From assembly GCA_002070605.1 (NCBI GenBank), contig MWDO01000019.1, positions 1 through 52,199 of the forward strand: a DNA stretch of 52,199 bases, read 5' to 3'. A model generated the notes under the pieces. It ran no database searches, had not been told where the DNA came from, and worked only from the letters and a program-made list of their open reading frames with translations. Below, piece after piece: positions 8,177 to 19,206 of this stretch (the first letter of the stretch is position 1; every line of letters begins with the position of its first letter). The stretch comes from Spirochaetes bacterium ADurb.Bin133. GTDB taxonomy: Bacteria > Spirochaetota > GWE2-31-10 > MWDO01. The translations under genes were made by a program, and so were the position numbers.

Positions 8177-10345
8177 ATGAACAATCAAAATATTTTTAAT
8201 AAATCAAAAAAGCCAAAGAAAAGCGTTTCTCTTCAAGCGCAGGTTGCGCTCTTTTTTTGTATAATTTTTATCGTTATGTTTGTATTTTTTTCGAGAGCGA
8301 TTATAAAAAGAGGAAAACTTGAATTTTATGATTCTGCAGAAAAACAACTTTCGCATATCGATAAAAGTATCTCGTTTTTTTTAGACTCCGCAAAATACAA
8401 CCTGGATCTTTTAGCAAAAAATGAAGCGGTAAAAAATGCGGACGATACGCTCCATCAACATTTTAAGGACGAGCGGGATATGTTGGTTACCGAAACGATA
8501 AAAAGCCCGACCGAACAGAGTCTGAGACGTATTTTTAAAAGTTTTTTTAACTCTTATCCTCAATATGCCGAGGTGTTTTTTGGCACAATTTGGGGAGGAT
8601 ACGCGACCTCTTACGACGGCAAAATGTCGAATAGCTACGATCCGCGAAAAAGAGATTGGTATAAAGCGTCAAGCGCCGCCGGCGGCAAACTCATCTTACA
8701 GCCCGCCTATCTCTCTACAATCGGCGACGTCGTTATCTGTTTTTCGCGGCAAGTTTTCAACGACAACAATCAGCCGATCGGCTGTCTTGGAATTGAGTTT
8801 ACCTTAAACACAATAACGGATATGATCGCTCAATCAAAAATCGGCCAAACGGGTTTTGTTATGTTAGCGCAAAGCGACAACGTTATTTTAGCCGATCCTA
8901 TGCGCTCCGACGTACTTATGCAAAAACTTGACGAATGCGCGATTCCCGACTATGCGAAGCTTGCGGCAATGCTGGAGGAAGATACTTTAGAGATACGCAT
9001 CGACAAAAAAGCCTATCTTGTACAGATGCATACTATTGAGAATCTCAATTATAAAGTTTTTGCGCTTATTCAAAAAAATGAAATTTTAAAAAAATTGTAT
9101 ACAACCTTGTTAAACACCGCGGGAATGGTGTTTATAATTTTTGTAGCGTCGCTTTGCGTCGTTATGTTAATTATGCGCAACATAATAATTCCTCTTAAAA
9201 AAACAAAAGAGGCTCTAAAAAATATCGCGGAAGGCGACGGCGATTTGACGGCGCGTCTGGAGGAAGTTCAAAGTTATACCGAACTTGCCGGGTTGATACA
9301 ATATTTTAATCAAACGATAGAAAAAATTCAATCTTCAATGATTTTGGTAAACGATAACGCAAATACCATGCAAAAAACCGGCGACGACCTTGCAGATAAC
9401 GTTAAGGAAGTAGTAGTCTCGATGATACAGATTACTGCAAACATTGAAGAAGCAAAACAGAAAACGGAAGATCAGTTTGACAGCTTTGAAGAGACGGTCT
9501 TGATCAGCGATAAAACTATTCAAGAGATCAAAAATTTAAACGAAATAATTGAACAACAGACTATCAATATAACGCAGGCGGTAACGTCGATTGAAGAGAT
9601 GTTTGCAAACATCTCCTCTATTGGAAAAATGATAGACGAAAGTTTCACGGCGATAAATAATTTGCATGATCAAGCGAGAAAGGGGCAAGACGGCGTTAAA
9701 GCGTTAAATCAAGATGTGGCGCAGATTGTAGTTATGACGGACGGCATAATGGAAGCAAGTAACGTCGTTCGCCTGATCGCAAATCAAACAAACCTGCTTG
9801 CGATGAACGCGGCAATCGAGGCGGCGCACGCCGGCGAGTATGGAAAGGGCTTTGCCGTCGTTGCCGAAGAGATCCGAAAACTTGCAGAAAATTCAAACGC
9901 GCAAGGCAAGCAAATTGCGGCAATGCTTAAAGACTCGACGAGTATAATCGAAAAAGTAAAATCTTCCGGCGCGACGGCTGGGGCTGTTTTTCACGAGGTT
10001 TTTGGTTTGGTTGAACAAGCGCAAGAGATTATTGGTCAAATTGTATCGGCAATGCAGGAGCAGGAAAAAGGCAGTCATGAGGCGCTCAGCGCAATAGTTG
10101 AAATCAACGAAGTTACGCATAAAGTTAAATCCGACTCAAACGACATACTCGGCGCAACCGAGCGGGTTTCCGGCAAAATGGAAGAACTTAATAAGCTCAG
10201 CCGAGTTGTAACCGAGAACATGAATGAAATGGCGACGAGCGTTACGATGATTAATAGAGCCATTAGAGGAATAGATGAAATTACTCAAAATAATAAAAAT
10301 AATATTAAAAATTTGATCGACGAAGTTAGACAATTTAAGGTTTAG
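8177..10345 (+). CDS. Methyl-accepting chemotaxis protein, dCache sensor (paralogue)
   Basis: The 722-aa receptor is laid out like its upstream neighbour: short cytoplasmic N-terminus, helix (about 22-40), dCache with RDWYKAS and QPAY, second helix (about 312-335), HAMP with [11 protein letters not shown], signalling coiled coil and tip [20 protein letters not shown]. The sensor core is almost identical to the upstream paralogue while the membrane helices and coiled coil have diverged, so they may sense similar ligands but signal differently. Unlike the other receptors here, it has no ribosome-binding site and its -10 box nearly touches the ATG. Confidence 0.92.
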   Translation: MNNQNIFNKSKKPKKSVSLQAQVALFFCIIFIVMFVFFSRAIIKRGKLEFYDSAEKQLSHIDKSISFFLDSAKYNLDLLAKNEAVKNADDTLHQHFKDERDMLVTETIKSPTEQSLRRIFKSFFNSYPQYAEVFFGTIWGGYATSYDGKMSNSYDPRKRDWYKASSAAGGKLILQPAYLSTIGDVVICFSRQVFNDNNQPIGCLGIEFTLNTITDMIAQSKIGQTGFVMLAQSDNVILADPMRSDVLMQKLDECAIPDYAKLAAMLEEDTLEIRIDKKAYLVQMHTIENLNYKVFALIQKNEILKKLYTTLLNTAGMVFIIFVASLCVVMLIMRNIIIPLKKTKEALKNIAEGDGDLTARLEEVQSYTELAGLIQYFNQTIEKIQSSMILVNDNANTMQKTGDDLADNVKEVVVSMIQITANIEEAKQKTEDQFDSFEETVLISDKTIQEIKNLNEIIEQQTINITQAVTSIEEMFANISSIGKMIDESFTAINNLHDQARKGQDGVKALNQDVAQIVVMTDGIMEASNVVRLIANQTNLLAMNAAIEAAHAGEYGKGFAVVAEEIRKLAENSNAQGKQIAAMLKDSTSIIEKVKSSGATAGAVFHEVFGLVEQAQEIIGQIVSAMQEQEKGSHEALSAIVEINEVTHKVKSDSNDILGATERVSGKMEELNKLSRVVTENMNEMATSVTMINRAIRGIDEITQNNKNNIKNLIDEVRQFKV

Positions 10346-10423
10346 GAACGCTTTTGTCCAAAAGTTTTTTTTAAATAATGTTTTAAATAATATAGGAAAA
10401 TTAATTATTAATAAGGAGTTTTT

Positions 10424-12511
10424 ATGGCTAGATGCGGACGTTACGACGAGTGTCCTTTTTTAAAATTATTTGACGGAAAACGTCCCGAAATACAAGAAAA
10501 ATGGAAAAAAGAGTATTGTAACGACAGCGTAAAAAGTAAAAAATACTGCCGCCGTATAAAATATCTTGAACGGGAAAAGAGAGAACCTGTAGATAATTAC
10601 GCGCCAAGCGGCTCGTATATGACAAGCCGTTTTACTTATAACCTTACTAATACCGACGAAATTCAAGAAAACAAAGTTCCAAACGCTCTTTTAGCGTATT
10701 TGCTGCTCGGGAAAGTTTTTACAATGGCGGCTTTTTTCGTTGTAAATAGTCTATACGGTTTTTTTGGAAACATAAAAAACCTTTTGGAATATATGGTAAA
10801 TCCCGGTTTACTCTTGTTCTTTTATCCCGCTATAGCGCTTATTTGCGTTTTAGGCATTCAAAGACTAAAAAAACTTACGGCAAACTACAATAAGGGCAAG
10901 GTACTCGATTTTGAAATACTCAAATATATTACTTTTTTACAAAGGATATTAATTTTATTTTTAGGTATTTTCCCTTTGCTTGAACCCCTAACGCTCCGTT
11001 TTTGCAGTTTTACGCTCGCGCCTATAAAAATCTTCGGAATAGCAATGACTCAAACCTTTAGCACATTTGCATTTACCCTTGCTTTTTATATTATATTTAT
11101 TCAAAGAATTGAACGATTTGTTCAATTCTTACCTTTTTTAGACGAACGCAGGGCGATGTCGTTTACAATAAAGTTTCTTTTCGTTGTTGGTTTTGCAGCT
11201 ATCGCATTATGCGCGCTTTTCATGGCGTTATTTGCAAACTTCGACAAAATTACGTGCGAAAACTTTTTCCGCCATATGTCGACAAATGTAGCGCGCGCAT
11301 TTATTCTAGGGTTCGTAATCTTAATGACAGAAGTATATCTTCTATTAAAAAGCGTAACGCGGCGGTTAAAGATAATGAACAATTTTTCCTCAGGTCTCGT
11401 AAAAGGCGACTACTCAATAAAACCTATGCCCATAATTAGCCGCGAAGAGATCGGCGCGCTTATGAACGACATGAATACCCAGCTTGAAACTACAAGAACT
11501 CTTGTTGCTGGAATTCTTGAGAATATCGACTCCAACAAACTTATTTCTCAATCGCTTGTTTCCAACGTAAACGAAACTACAAGCGCCACCGACCGAATGA
11601 ACCAAAATATCGAAACGGTTAAGCAAAGTATGGGAAGCCAAGCGGCGGCGGTAGACGAAAGCGCGGCGACCGTAGAGCAGATTACGCATAATATAGAAAA
11701 GCTTAATAACAACATCGAAGCGCAAAGCGCCACAATTGTAGAATCGGCAAGCTCTATCGAGGAAATGGTAGCCAATATCCGCTCCGTTTCAAATATCCTC
11801 AAAGAGAACGCCGAAACAATGAAAGAGCTTTTAGAAGAGAGCGCTAATGCGAAAGACCTCGTGCAAAACGCTACTTTGATCAACGCCGAGGTGCAGGGCG
11901 CGAGCGAGGGGCTGCTTGAAGCCGCCGACGTTATTCAAAATATTGCAAGTCAAACAAACCTGCTCGCGATGAACGCGGCGATTGAAGCGGCGCACGCCGG
12001 CGAGTATGGAAAGGGCTTCGCAGTCGTCGCGGACGAGATCAGAAAACTTGCCGAAGAGTCAAGCGGGCAAGGAAAAAGTATTTCAAACGTTTTGCAATCG
12101 CTTAAAGATAAAATTGCCGGTATCTCGACCGCTACGACCGACGTCGATAATCAATTTATACAGATGCAGGAAAAAATTACCAAACTCGACAATCAAGAGC
12201 GGATTATCCAAAACGCAATGCGCGAGCAAGCGTCGGGCGGAGCGGAGCTTTTAGAAGCGATAAAGCAAATAAATAATATTACCGAAAACGTCAAGTCCGG
12301 CTCGGCGGAGATGCTTGCGGGAAGCAGAGAGATTTCAAACGAAATGATAAAACTCGTAAATTCCACTAGCGAAATAAATATAAATATGGATCTGATGCTT
12401 GACGGGACAAAGCAGATTGCGTCTGCCGTCCGCGAAATACGCGAAGTTGCCAAAGCAAACGAAGCGGGAATAGATAAACTTGACGATATTACAAAACCGT
12501 TAAAAATTTAA
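10424..12511 (+). CDS. Chemoreceptor with N-terminal four-Cys motif, paralogue A
   Basis: The 695-aa protein starts with a cytoplasmic segment carrying Cys4, Cys10, Cys32 and Cys42 in a CGRYDECPF...YC...YCRR pattern, then about six hydrophobic helices (roughly 85-310), a HAMP-like linker ([12 protein letters not shown]) and an MCP signalling domain with the tip [20 protein letters not shown]. There is no periplasmic sensor domain, so sensing is likely within the membrane or by the Cys module. A similar short Cys motif is found, from memory, at the N-terminus of assorted signalling proteins in other bacteria; metal or redox sensing is inference. AAGGAG precedes the ATG. It is the first of three tandem paralogues. 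Confidence 0.88.
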   Translation: MARCGRYDECPFLKLFDGKRPEIQEKWKKEYCNDSVKSKKYCRRIKYLEREKREPVDNYAPSGSYMTSRFTYNLTNTDEIQENKVPNALLAYLLLGKVFTMAAFFVVNSLYGFFGNIKNLLEYMVNPGLLLFFYPAIALICVLGIQRLKKLTANYNKGKVLDFEILKYITFLQRILILFLGIFPLLEPLTLRFCSFTLAPIKIFGIAMTQTFSTFAFTLAFYIIFIQRIERFVQFLPFLDERRAMSFTIKFLFVVGFAAIALCALFMALFANFDKITCENFFRHMSTNVARAFILGFVILMTEVYLLLKSVTRRLKIMNNFSSGLVKGDYSIKPMPIISREEIGALMNDMNTQLETTRTLVAGILENIDSNKLISQSLVSNVNETTSATDRMNQNIETVKQSMGSQAAAVDESAATVEQITHNIEKLNNNIEAQSATIVESASSIEEMVANIRSVSNILKENAETMKELLEESANAKDLVQNATLINAEVQGASEGLLEAADVIQNIASQTNLLAMNAAIEAAHAGEYGKGFAVVADEIRKLAEESSGQGKSISNVLQSLKDKIAGISTATTDVDNQFIQMQEKITKLDNQERIIQNAMREQASGGAELLEAIKQINNITENVKSGSAEMLAGSREISNEMIKLVNSTSEININMDLMLDGTKQIASAVREIREVAKANEAGIDKLDDITKPLKI

Positions 12512-12580
12512 AATAATAAATTTGAGTTTTGGAAAGTTCTTTGTTATATTATATTACATTAAAGTAATAAAGGAGGTCTT

Positions 12581-14668
12581 ATGGCCAGATGCGAGCGTTA
12601 CGACGAATGTCCTTTTTTAAAGTTATTTGACGGAAAGCGTCCAGAAGCGCAAGAAAAATGGAAAAAAGAGTATTGTAACGACAGCGCAAAAAGTAAAAAA
12701 TACTGTCGTCGTATAAAATATCTTGAGCGGGAAAAGAGAGAGCCTGTCGATAATTATACCCCAAGCGGCTCGTATATGACAAGCAAATTTACTTACAACC
12801 TTACGAACGTAGACGAGGCGCGGGAAGTTGAAACTCCGACCATAATTTTAGCGTTCCTTTTAGCGGGAAAATTTGTTTCAACGGCGGCCGCGTTTGTTAC
12901 GAATATTTTATTCGGTTTTTTTGGAGACATAAAAAACCTCGTAGAATATACTTTTAACCCCGGATTACTCTTTTTCTTCTATCCGGTTGCGATACTTGTC
13001 TGTCTTTCAGGATTTATACGTCTTAAAAAACTTGTCGCCGGTTATAACAGGGGCGAAACGCTTGATCACGAAATTCTAAAATTTACAAAAATTTGGCAGG
13101 TATCATTAATTTTTATTTTGGCTCTTCTCCCATTATTTGAGCCTTTAACGCTAAAGTTTTGCAGTTTTACATTAGAATCCATAGAGATTTTCGGATTAGT
13201 AATGGCAAGCGTTTTTAGCGTATACACGTTCAATCTTATCATATACATTTTATTTACCCGAAGGATTGAAAGGTTTCTTCAGTTTTTACCTTTCTTGGAT
13301 GAACATAGAAATATGGCTTTAAAAGCAAAATTTATTCTGGTAATGGCGTTCTCGTCTGCCGGAATGGCGAGTCTTTTTGCCGCTTTAATTGCGAATTTTG
13401 ACAAAATTACGCGCGAAAACTTTTTTGCGTACGCTTCGACAAATGTTTTACCCGCATTTATCTTGGGTATCGCAGTCGTAATCGGAGAGTTATATCTTGT
13501 GCTAAGCAGCGTAATTCACCGGATAAAAATAATAAACAAATTTTCAAGCAATATGGCAAATGGAGACTACTCCTCTCCGCTTATGCCCATTCTCAGCCGC
13601 GAAGAGATTGGCGCGCTTATGAACGACATGAATGTTCAGCTTGAAACTACAAGACTTCTTATTACCGCGATTCTTGAGAATATCGACTCCAACAAACTTA
13701 TTTCTCAATCGCTTGTTTCCAACGCGAACGAAACTACAAACGCTACAGATAGAATGAACCAAAATATCGAAACGGTTAAACAAAGTATGGAGAGTCAAGC
13801 GGCGGCGGTAAATGAAAGCGCGGCGACAGTAAACCAGATTACGTATAATATCGAAAATCTTAATAACAATATCGAAGTTCAAAGCGCCACAATTGTAGAG
13901 TCGGCAAGCTCTATCGAGGAGATGGTAGCCAATATTCGCTCTGTTTCAAATATCCTCAATGAAAATGCAGAGACCATGAAAAACCTTTTAGAAGAGAGCG
14001 CTAACGCTAAAAATCTCGTACAAAACGCTACTTTGATCAACGCCGAGGTGCAGGGCGCAAGCGAGGGACTGCTCGAAGCCGCCGCCATTATTCAAAATAT
14101 TGCAAGTCAAACAAACCTGCTCGCGATGAACGCGGCGATTGAAGCGGCTCACGCCGGCGATTATGGAAAGGGCTTCGCAGTCGTCGCAGACGAGATCAGA
14201 AAACTTGCCGAAGAGTCAAGCGAACAGGGGAAAAGTATTTCCAACGTTTTACAATCGCTTAAAGATAAAATTACCGGTATCTCAACCGTTACGACCGACG
14301 TCGACAATCAATTTATACAGATGCAAGAACAAATTACCAAACTTGATAATCAAGAGCGGATTATCCAAAACGCAATGCGCGAGCAAGCGTCGGGCGGAGC
14401 GGAGCTTTTAGAAGCGATAAAGCAAATAAGCGCTATTACCGAAAACGTCAAGTCCGGCTCGGCGGAGATGCTTGAGGGAAGCAAAGAGATTTCAAACGAA
14501 ATGGCAAAACTCGTAGATTCCACTAACGAAATAAATATAAGTATGGATCTGATGCTTGACGGTACGAAGCAAATCGCATCCGCCGTCCGCGAAATAAGCG
14601 AAGTCGCCGAAGCAAACGAGGCGGGAATAGATAAACTTGACGGAGTTACAAAAGCGTTAAAAATTTGA
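12581..14668 (+). CDS. Chemoreceptor with N-terminal four-Cys motif, paralogue B
   Basis: This 695-aa paralogue of the preceding gene has the same four cysteines (4, 10, 32, 42), the same [11 protein letters not shown] membrane stretch and the same signalling domain. The cytoplasmic half is nearly identical at the protein level, while the membrane part has drifted, which is where any difference in stimulus would lie. AAAGGAGG provides a strong ribosome site. The 69-bp gap before it matches the sequence around the mobile element that follows this gene and can be read as a related empty site. Confidence 0.88.
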   Translation: MARCERYDECPFLKLFDGKRPEAQEKWKKEYCNDSAKSKKYCRRIKYLEREKREPVDNYTPSGSYMTSKFTYNLTNVDEAREVETPTIILAFLLAGKFVSTAAAFVTNILFGFFGDIKNLVEYTFNPGLLFFFYPVAILVCLSGFIRLKKLVAGYNRGETLDHEILKFTKIWQVSLIFILALLPLFEPLTLKFCSFTLESIEIFGLVMASVFSVYTFNLIIYILFTRRIERFLQFLPFLDEHRNMALKAKFILVMAFSSAGMASLFAALIANFDKITRENFFAYASTNVLPAFILGIAVVIGELYLVLSSVIHRIKIINKFSSNMANGDYSSPLMPILSREEIGALMNDMNVQLETTRLLITAILENIDSNKLISQSLVSNANETTNATDRMNQNIETVKQSMESQAAAVNESAATVNQITYNIENLNNNIEVQSATIVESASSIEEMVANIRSVSNILNENAETMKNLLEESANAKNLVQNATLINAEVQGASEGLLEAAAIIQNIASQTNLLAMNAAIEAAHAGDYGKGFAVVADEIRKLAEESSEQGKSISNVLQSLKDKITGISTVTTDVDNQFIQMQEQITKLDNQERIIQNAMREQASGGAELLEAIKQISAITENVKSGSAEMLEGSKEISNEMAKLVDSTNEINISMDLMLDGTKQIASAVREISEVAEANEAGIDKLDGVTKALKI

Positions 14669-14684
14669 AATAATATAGAACTTT

Positions 14685-14811
14685 GTAGCCCTTTAGTTTT
14701 TTGGGGTTGGGGAAATGACACATATGGCGCTTGCAGTTAAATTGACACATATGATACAAATATTTTTAATCGGTAAATTATTTGTTATTCCCCAAAAAAC
14801 TGACGAGTTAC
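14685..14811. mobile_element. MITE-like element with perfect 9-bp target duplication
   Basis: The left end is GTAGCCCTTTAGTTTTTTGG and the right end CCAAAAAACTGACGAGTTAC, inverted repeats with a few mismatches. The 9 bp TAGAACTTT occur immediately left (14676-14684) and right (14812-14820). The 127-bp interior has two CATATG sites (14721, 14748) and no gene. This is the cleanest member of the family and defines its ends. Confidence 0.82.
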
Positions 14812-14851
14812 TAGAACTTTGAAAAGTTCATTGCTAATACAAGGAGTTTTT

Positions 14852-16951
14852 ATGGCTAGATGCGAACGTTACGACGAATGTCCTTTTTTTAAGTTATTTG
14901 ACGGAAAGCGTCCCGAAGTACAAGAAAAATGGCGAAAAAAATACTGTAATAATGAAGAGAATAGCAAAAAATTTTGCCGTCGGTTAAAATATCTTGAGAG
15001 AGAAAATACCGAGCCTGCCGACAATTACACGCCAAGCGGCGCGTATATGACGAGCGATTTTACGTATAACCTTACAGATAGCGACGAGGCGAAAAAAAAT
15101 ACGATACCGATCAGGATTTTGATTATTCTTTTAATAGCTCAAACTGTGTGGATTGTTGCGGCAACTCTTATAACTCTCTCATTTGGGGTATTTGAAAACA
15201 AAAAGGATTGGCTGGAATATTTCTTCAATCCGGCGTTACTTTTTTTCTTTTATCCCGTTACGGCTTTGCCTATTTTTTTGGGTTTTATACAACTGCGAAG
15301 ACTTGTTGCGGGCTATAACGCGGGCAAAGTACTCGACCATGAAATTTTAAAGTTTTATAATATTTGGCAGCCCGTCTTAATTTTTTTTATAGGCGTTATT
15401 CCTATCTGCGAACCTTTTTTTGTAACAAAGCTTTGTAGTTTCACCTTATCCTCTATAAAAGTTTTTCAATTAACGATGTTTACGCTGTATAGCGTCGCCG
15501 CATTTACCCTTGTCGTATACATCTATTTTGTCTTAGAACTTGAAAAGATCTTAAAATTTATCCCTTTTTTAGAAGAACATAATAATATGTCGTTTAATCT
15601 AAGATTTGTTATGGTCGTAACGTATGCAACCGTATCTTTGGGGGCTTTGTTTTTAGCTTTAATTGCGGGCTTTGGTCATATTACGGAAGAAAACTTTTTT
15701 AAAATGATAGCAACCCGCGCTCTGCCTCTGATTGCGATAGGAATAGCTATTACGGTTGCCGACGTTATCTACTTAGTTAATTCTGTCAAAGAAGTAGTGG
15801 TTTTAATGAAGGATTTTTCAGGAAACATTGTAAAAGGCAACTATTCTGGAAAGAGTTTGCCCATTATTAGGCGGGATGAGATCGCTTCGCTTATGCATGA
15901 CATGAATATACAGCTTGATACGACAAAACATACTATTGCCGGTATTCTTGGTATTCTTGAAAACGTCAATACCAGTAAGGAGGTCTCTCAATCGCTTGTT
16001 TCCAACGTAAACGAAACTGTAAATATTACAGAGCAAATGAATCGTAATATCGAAACGGTTAAACAAAGTATGGAGAGTCAAGCGGCGGCGGTAGGCGAAA
16101 GCGCGACGACGATAGAGCAGATTACGCGCAACATTGAAAGTCTTAACAACAATATCGAAACGCAAAGCGCCACAATCGTAGAGTCGGCAAGCTCTATCGA
16201 GGAGATGGTAGCCAATATTCGCTCAGTTTCAAATATCCTCAATGAAAACGCCGGTACTATGAAAGACCTTTTAGAAGAGAGCGCTAACGCTAAAAATCTC
16301 GTACAAAACGCTACTCTGATCAACGCCGAAGTACAAGGCGCAAGCGAGGGACTGCTCGAAGCCGCCGCTGTTATTCAAAATATTGCAAGTCAAACAAACT
16401 TACTTGCGATGAACGCGGCGATTGAAGCGGCTCACGCCGGCGAGTATGGAAAGGGCTTCGCAGTCGTCGCGGACGAGATCAGAAAACTTGCCGAAGAGTC
16501 AAGCGGACAAGGAAAAAGTATTTCCAACGTTTTAAAATCGCTTAAAGATAAAATTGCCAGTATCTCAACCGTTACGACCGACGTCGACAATCAATTTGTA
16601 CAGATGCAAGAACAAATTATCAAACTCGATAATCAAGAGAGCGTTATTCAAAACGCAATGCGCGAGCAAGCGTCGGGCGGAGCGGAGCTTTTGGAAGCGA
16701 TAAAGCAGATAAGCCATATTACCGAAAACGTCAAGTCCGGCTCGACGGAGATGCTTATAGGAAGCAGAGAGATTTCAAGCGAAATGACAAAACTCGTGAA
16801 TTTTACAGGAGAAATAAATAGAAATATGGATTTGATGCTTGCCGGTACAAAGCAAATCGTATCCGCCGTCCGAGAAATAAGCGATGTTGCCGAAACAAAC
16901 GAGGCGGGAATAGATAAACTTGACGATATTACAAAAACGTTAAAGGTTTAG
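14852..16951 (+). CDS. Chemoreceptor with N-terminal four-Cys motif, paralogue C
   Basis: The 699-aa protein is the third tandem paralogue. Cys4, Cys10, Cys32 and Cys42 are kept ([10 protein letters not shown]...FCRR), followed by about six helices, a HAMP-like linker and the MCP tip [20 protein letters not shown]. The start is ATG 14852 after AAGGAG. An upstream in-frame TTG (14819) would add eleven residues made from the flank of the mobile element. It is the most diverged of the three in the membrane region. The sequence after its stop repeats the left junction found after paralogue B, including the start of an inverted-repeat element. Confidence 0.88.
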   Translation: MARCERYDECPFFKLFDGKRPEVQEKWRKKYCNNEENSKKFCRRLKYLERENTEPADNYTPSGAYMTSDFTYNLTDSDEAKKNTIPIRILIILLIAQTVWIVAATLITLSFGVFENKKDWLEYFFNPALLFFFYPVTALPIFLGFIQLRRLVAGYNAGKVLDHEILKFYNIWQPVLIFFIGVIPICEPFFVTKLCSFTLSSIKVFQLTMFTLYSVAAFTLVVYIYFVLELEKILKFIPFLEEHNNMSFNLRFVMVVTYATVSLGALFLALIAGFGHITEENFFKMIATRALPLIAIGIAITVADVIYLVNSVKEVVVLMKDFSGNIVKGNYSGKSLPIIRRDEIASLMHDMNIQLDTTKHTIAGILGILENVNTSKEVSQSLVSNVNETVNITEQMNRNIETVKQSMESQAAAVGESATTIEQITRNIESLNNNIETQSATIVESASSIEEMVANIRSVSNILNENAGTMKDLLEESANAKNLVQNATLINAEVQGASEGLLEAAAVIQNIASQTNLLAMNAAIEAAHAGEYGKGFAVVADEIRKLAEESSGQGKSISNVLKSLKDKIASISTVTTDVDNQFVQMQEQIIKLDNQESVIQNAMREQASGGAELLEAIKQISHITENVKSGSTEMLIGSREISSEMTKLVNFTGEINRNMDLMLAGTKQIVSAVREISDVAETNEAGIDKLDDITKTLKV

Positions 16952-16967
16952 AATAATATAGGACTTT

Positions 16968-17260
16968 GTAGCCCGTCGGTTTTTTGGGGAATAAAAAATA
17001 TTTGTTCCATATGTGTCAAAATTTAAGATAAAATATAGCGCCCATATGTGTCAATTTTTTTTAATGCATATGCGACGCGTCGATAACGCGCGACAATTGC
17101 CGCATAATAAAATGACACATATGATACCGAAAATAATTTGACACATATGAGCTGCATAGCCGCCGCGTCGCTCCTCGATGAAAATCGACGCATATGTGTC
17201 AATTTTTTTAAACGCATATACATCGAATTTCTCCCGTCCCCAAAAAACCAATAGGAATAC
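16968..17260. mobile_element. MITE-like element with internal CATATG array
   Basis: The left end GTAGCCCGTCGGTTTTTTGG and right end CCCCAAAAAACCAATAGGAA bound about 293 bp. Inside are six CATATG sites (17008, 17043, 17067, 17118, 17144, 17191), a variant spacer with GCGACAATTGCCGC (17090-17103) and a canonical GC-rich unit (17150-17185). The left flank TAGGACTTT is nearly the same as the flank of the 14685 element. The right flank is only weakly similar, so the target duplication has decayed or been rearranged. Confidence 0.72.
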
Positions 17261-17292
17261 TTAGCTTTATCCAACTATCAAGGTCTGAAAAA

Positions 17293-19200
17293 TCAGGGGA
17301 TTTCAAGAAATTCGGAACTGTCGGCGTCCGCGGGCATACGTAGCGAACTGCGCGGCGAGAGATCTACCGAGCCGACCTTAACTCCGGCCGGCGCGCAGTC
17401 CCTTTTCCATTGATTTTGAAAAAATCTTTTTATGAATATCTTCAAAACTTTTTTTATCTCTTCGTCGGAATATTTACCTGAAAACGCCCGGCGCGCCAGA
17501 AATAAAACTTTTTTTGCGCTAAACCTGCATCTTACAAAATAGTATAAAAAGAAATCGTGGAGTTCGTAAGGTCCGATTATATCTTCCGTCTTTTGAGTAA
17601 TAGACGATCCGTCGGACGGCAACAACTCGGGCGATATCGGTTGTTCGGCGATTTCGTCAAGTATCGTCGATATTTCTCCCGAATACTCGTTCTTTGAAGC
17701 CCAACTAACAAGATATTTGACCAACGTTTTTGGAACTCCCGAATTGACGTTATACATGCTGATATGATCGCCGTTGTAAGTAGACCACCCCAGAGCTATC
17801 TCCGAAAGATCGCCCGTGCCGACGACTATGCCGTTATGTTTATTAGCAAGCGTCATGAGAATATAAGTCCGGGCTCTGGCTTGAATATTCTCATAACAAG
17901 TATCTCTCGAATCCCTGCTATGATTGACTTTATCAAGAACCATATCCGAAATATCCGTAATAGGAATATCGAAAAGCGTTACTCCCATTTTTTTGCAAAG
18001 CGAAAGAACGTTTTCGTAAGTTCTACTCGTAGTCCCATACCCTTTCATCGTAACAGCTATTATCTCTTTGGGATTTTTATTCAGAATCTTGTAAGCTCTA
18101 TATATAACTAAAAGCGCTAAGGTAGAGTCAAGTCCGCCCGAAACTCCGACGACGCATTTTATACCCGGTATCGATTCCATTCTTTTACATAATCCCGCCG
18201 ATTGAATATTTAGTATCTCTTTGCAACGTTCGTCGAGTATCGCTCTATCGCTTGGAACAAACGGGCGGGGATCGATATATCTGTTTAGTTCGAATTTTTT
18301 TTTGTTTCCCGAAAAATATATCGCCTCAACTCCGGCTCTGTTTTTAAAACTGTTTATTTTTAACCTTTCATAATAGAGTTTATCAATATCAATATCTCCA
18401 TATATTATCTGATCGTCTCTTAAAAACCTTTCCGACTCGGCTACCGTCTCGCCTTTCTCGCATATCATAGCGTCTGCGTCGAAAACCATATCGGTCGTAG
18501 ACTCCCCTACTCCGCTTGAAACGTAAATATATCCCGAAATACAGCGGGCCGACTGATTTTTGACGAGTCCGGTTATATATTCCTTTTTTCCGACCAAAGC
18601 GCCGCTCGCAGATAAATTGCATACAATTGTCGCGCCCGATAACGCCAATAAACTAGACGGAGGTATAGGCGCCCGCAGATCTTCGCAAATTTCAACGCCG
18701 ACGACCAACTTTTCGTAATCGGAGCATTTGAATAAAAAATTGACGCCGAATTTTACCTCTTCGCCGTTAATATTGATCGCGCTCGAGCATTCTTCATCTC
18801 CGCCGGCGAACCATCTGTTTTCGTAAAATTCGTTATATCCCGGAACGTAGCTTTTTGGTATAAGAGCTAATATTTTACCTCTGTTTAGCGCCGCCGCGCA
18901 ATTAAAAAGTTTGCCGCCGTTTGCAATAGGAAGCCCGACTATAGAAAGTATATCAAGTTCTTTGGTCTCGTCTTTTATATAAGTAAGCGCGGCTAAACTT
19001 TGTTCCAAAATAGTTTGATGATTTATCAAATCCTGGCAGGTATAACTTGTTATCGACAATTCAGGAAATACGACAATTGTCGCGCTATTTTCGTAAGCGG
19101 ATTTTATCATATTAACGATGTTCTTTTTATTGTATTCTATCCCGCCTACTTTGTTAAAAGGTACGGCGCCGGCTATTCTGACAAACCCATATTCACACAT
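17293..19200 (-). CDS. nadE: Glutamine-dependent NAD+ synthetase
   Basis: This 635-aa enzyme makes NAD+ from nicotinic acid adenine dinucleotide, ATP and glutamine-derived ammonia. The N-terminal nitrilase-type glutaminase domain shows the triad Glu47 (FPEL), Lys116 (IPKSY) and Cys172 (VEICEDLR). The C-terminal synthetase domain has the pyrophosphate loop SGGLDST and the GTGDLSEIALGW motif. Length and layout are those of the fused, glutamine-using form. The ATG lies six bases beyond the dinB stop, so both are probably on one leftward transcript with the PilZ gene. Confidence 0.95.
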   Translation of the reverse strand: MCEYGFVRIAGAVPFNKVGGIEYNKKNIVNMIKSAYENSATIVVFPELSITSYTCQDLINHQTILEQSLAALTYIKDETKELDILSIVGLPIANGGKLFNCAAALNRGKILALIPKSYVPGYNEFYENRWFAGGDEECSSAININGEEVKFGVNFLFKCSDYEKLVVGVEICEDLRAPIPPSSLLALSGATIVCNLSASGALVGKKEYITGLVKNQSARCISGYIYVSSGVGESTTDMVFDADAMICEKGETVAESERFLRDDQIIYGDIDIDKLYYERLKINSFKNRAGVEAIYFSGNKKKFELNRYIDPRPFVPSDRAILDERCKEILNIQSAGLCKRMESIPGIKCVVGVSGGLDSTLALLVIYRAYKILNKNPKEIIAVTMKGYGTTSRTYENVLSLCKKMGVTLFDIPITDISDMVLDKVNHSRDSRDTCYENIQARARTYILMTLANKHNGIVVGTGDLSEIALGWSTYNGDHISMYNVNSGVPKTLVKYLVSWASKNEYSGEISTILDEIAEQPISPELLPSDGSSITQKTEDIIGPYELHDFFLYYFVRCRFSAKKVLFLARRAFSGKYSDEEIKKVLKIFIKRFFQNQWKRDCAPAGVKVGSVDLSPRSSLRMPADADSSEFLEIP

Positions 19201-19206
19201 AATCGT

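Noticed and set aside
17023-17274. 83-codon minus-strand frame
   Set aside because: It lies wholly within a non-coding repeat element and has no ribosome site.
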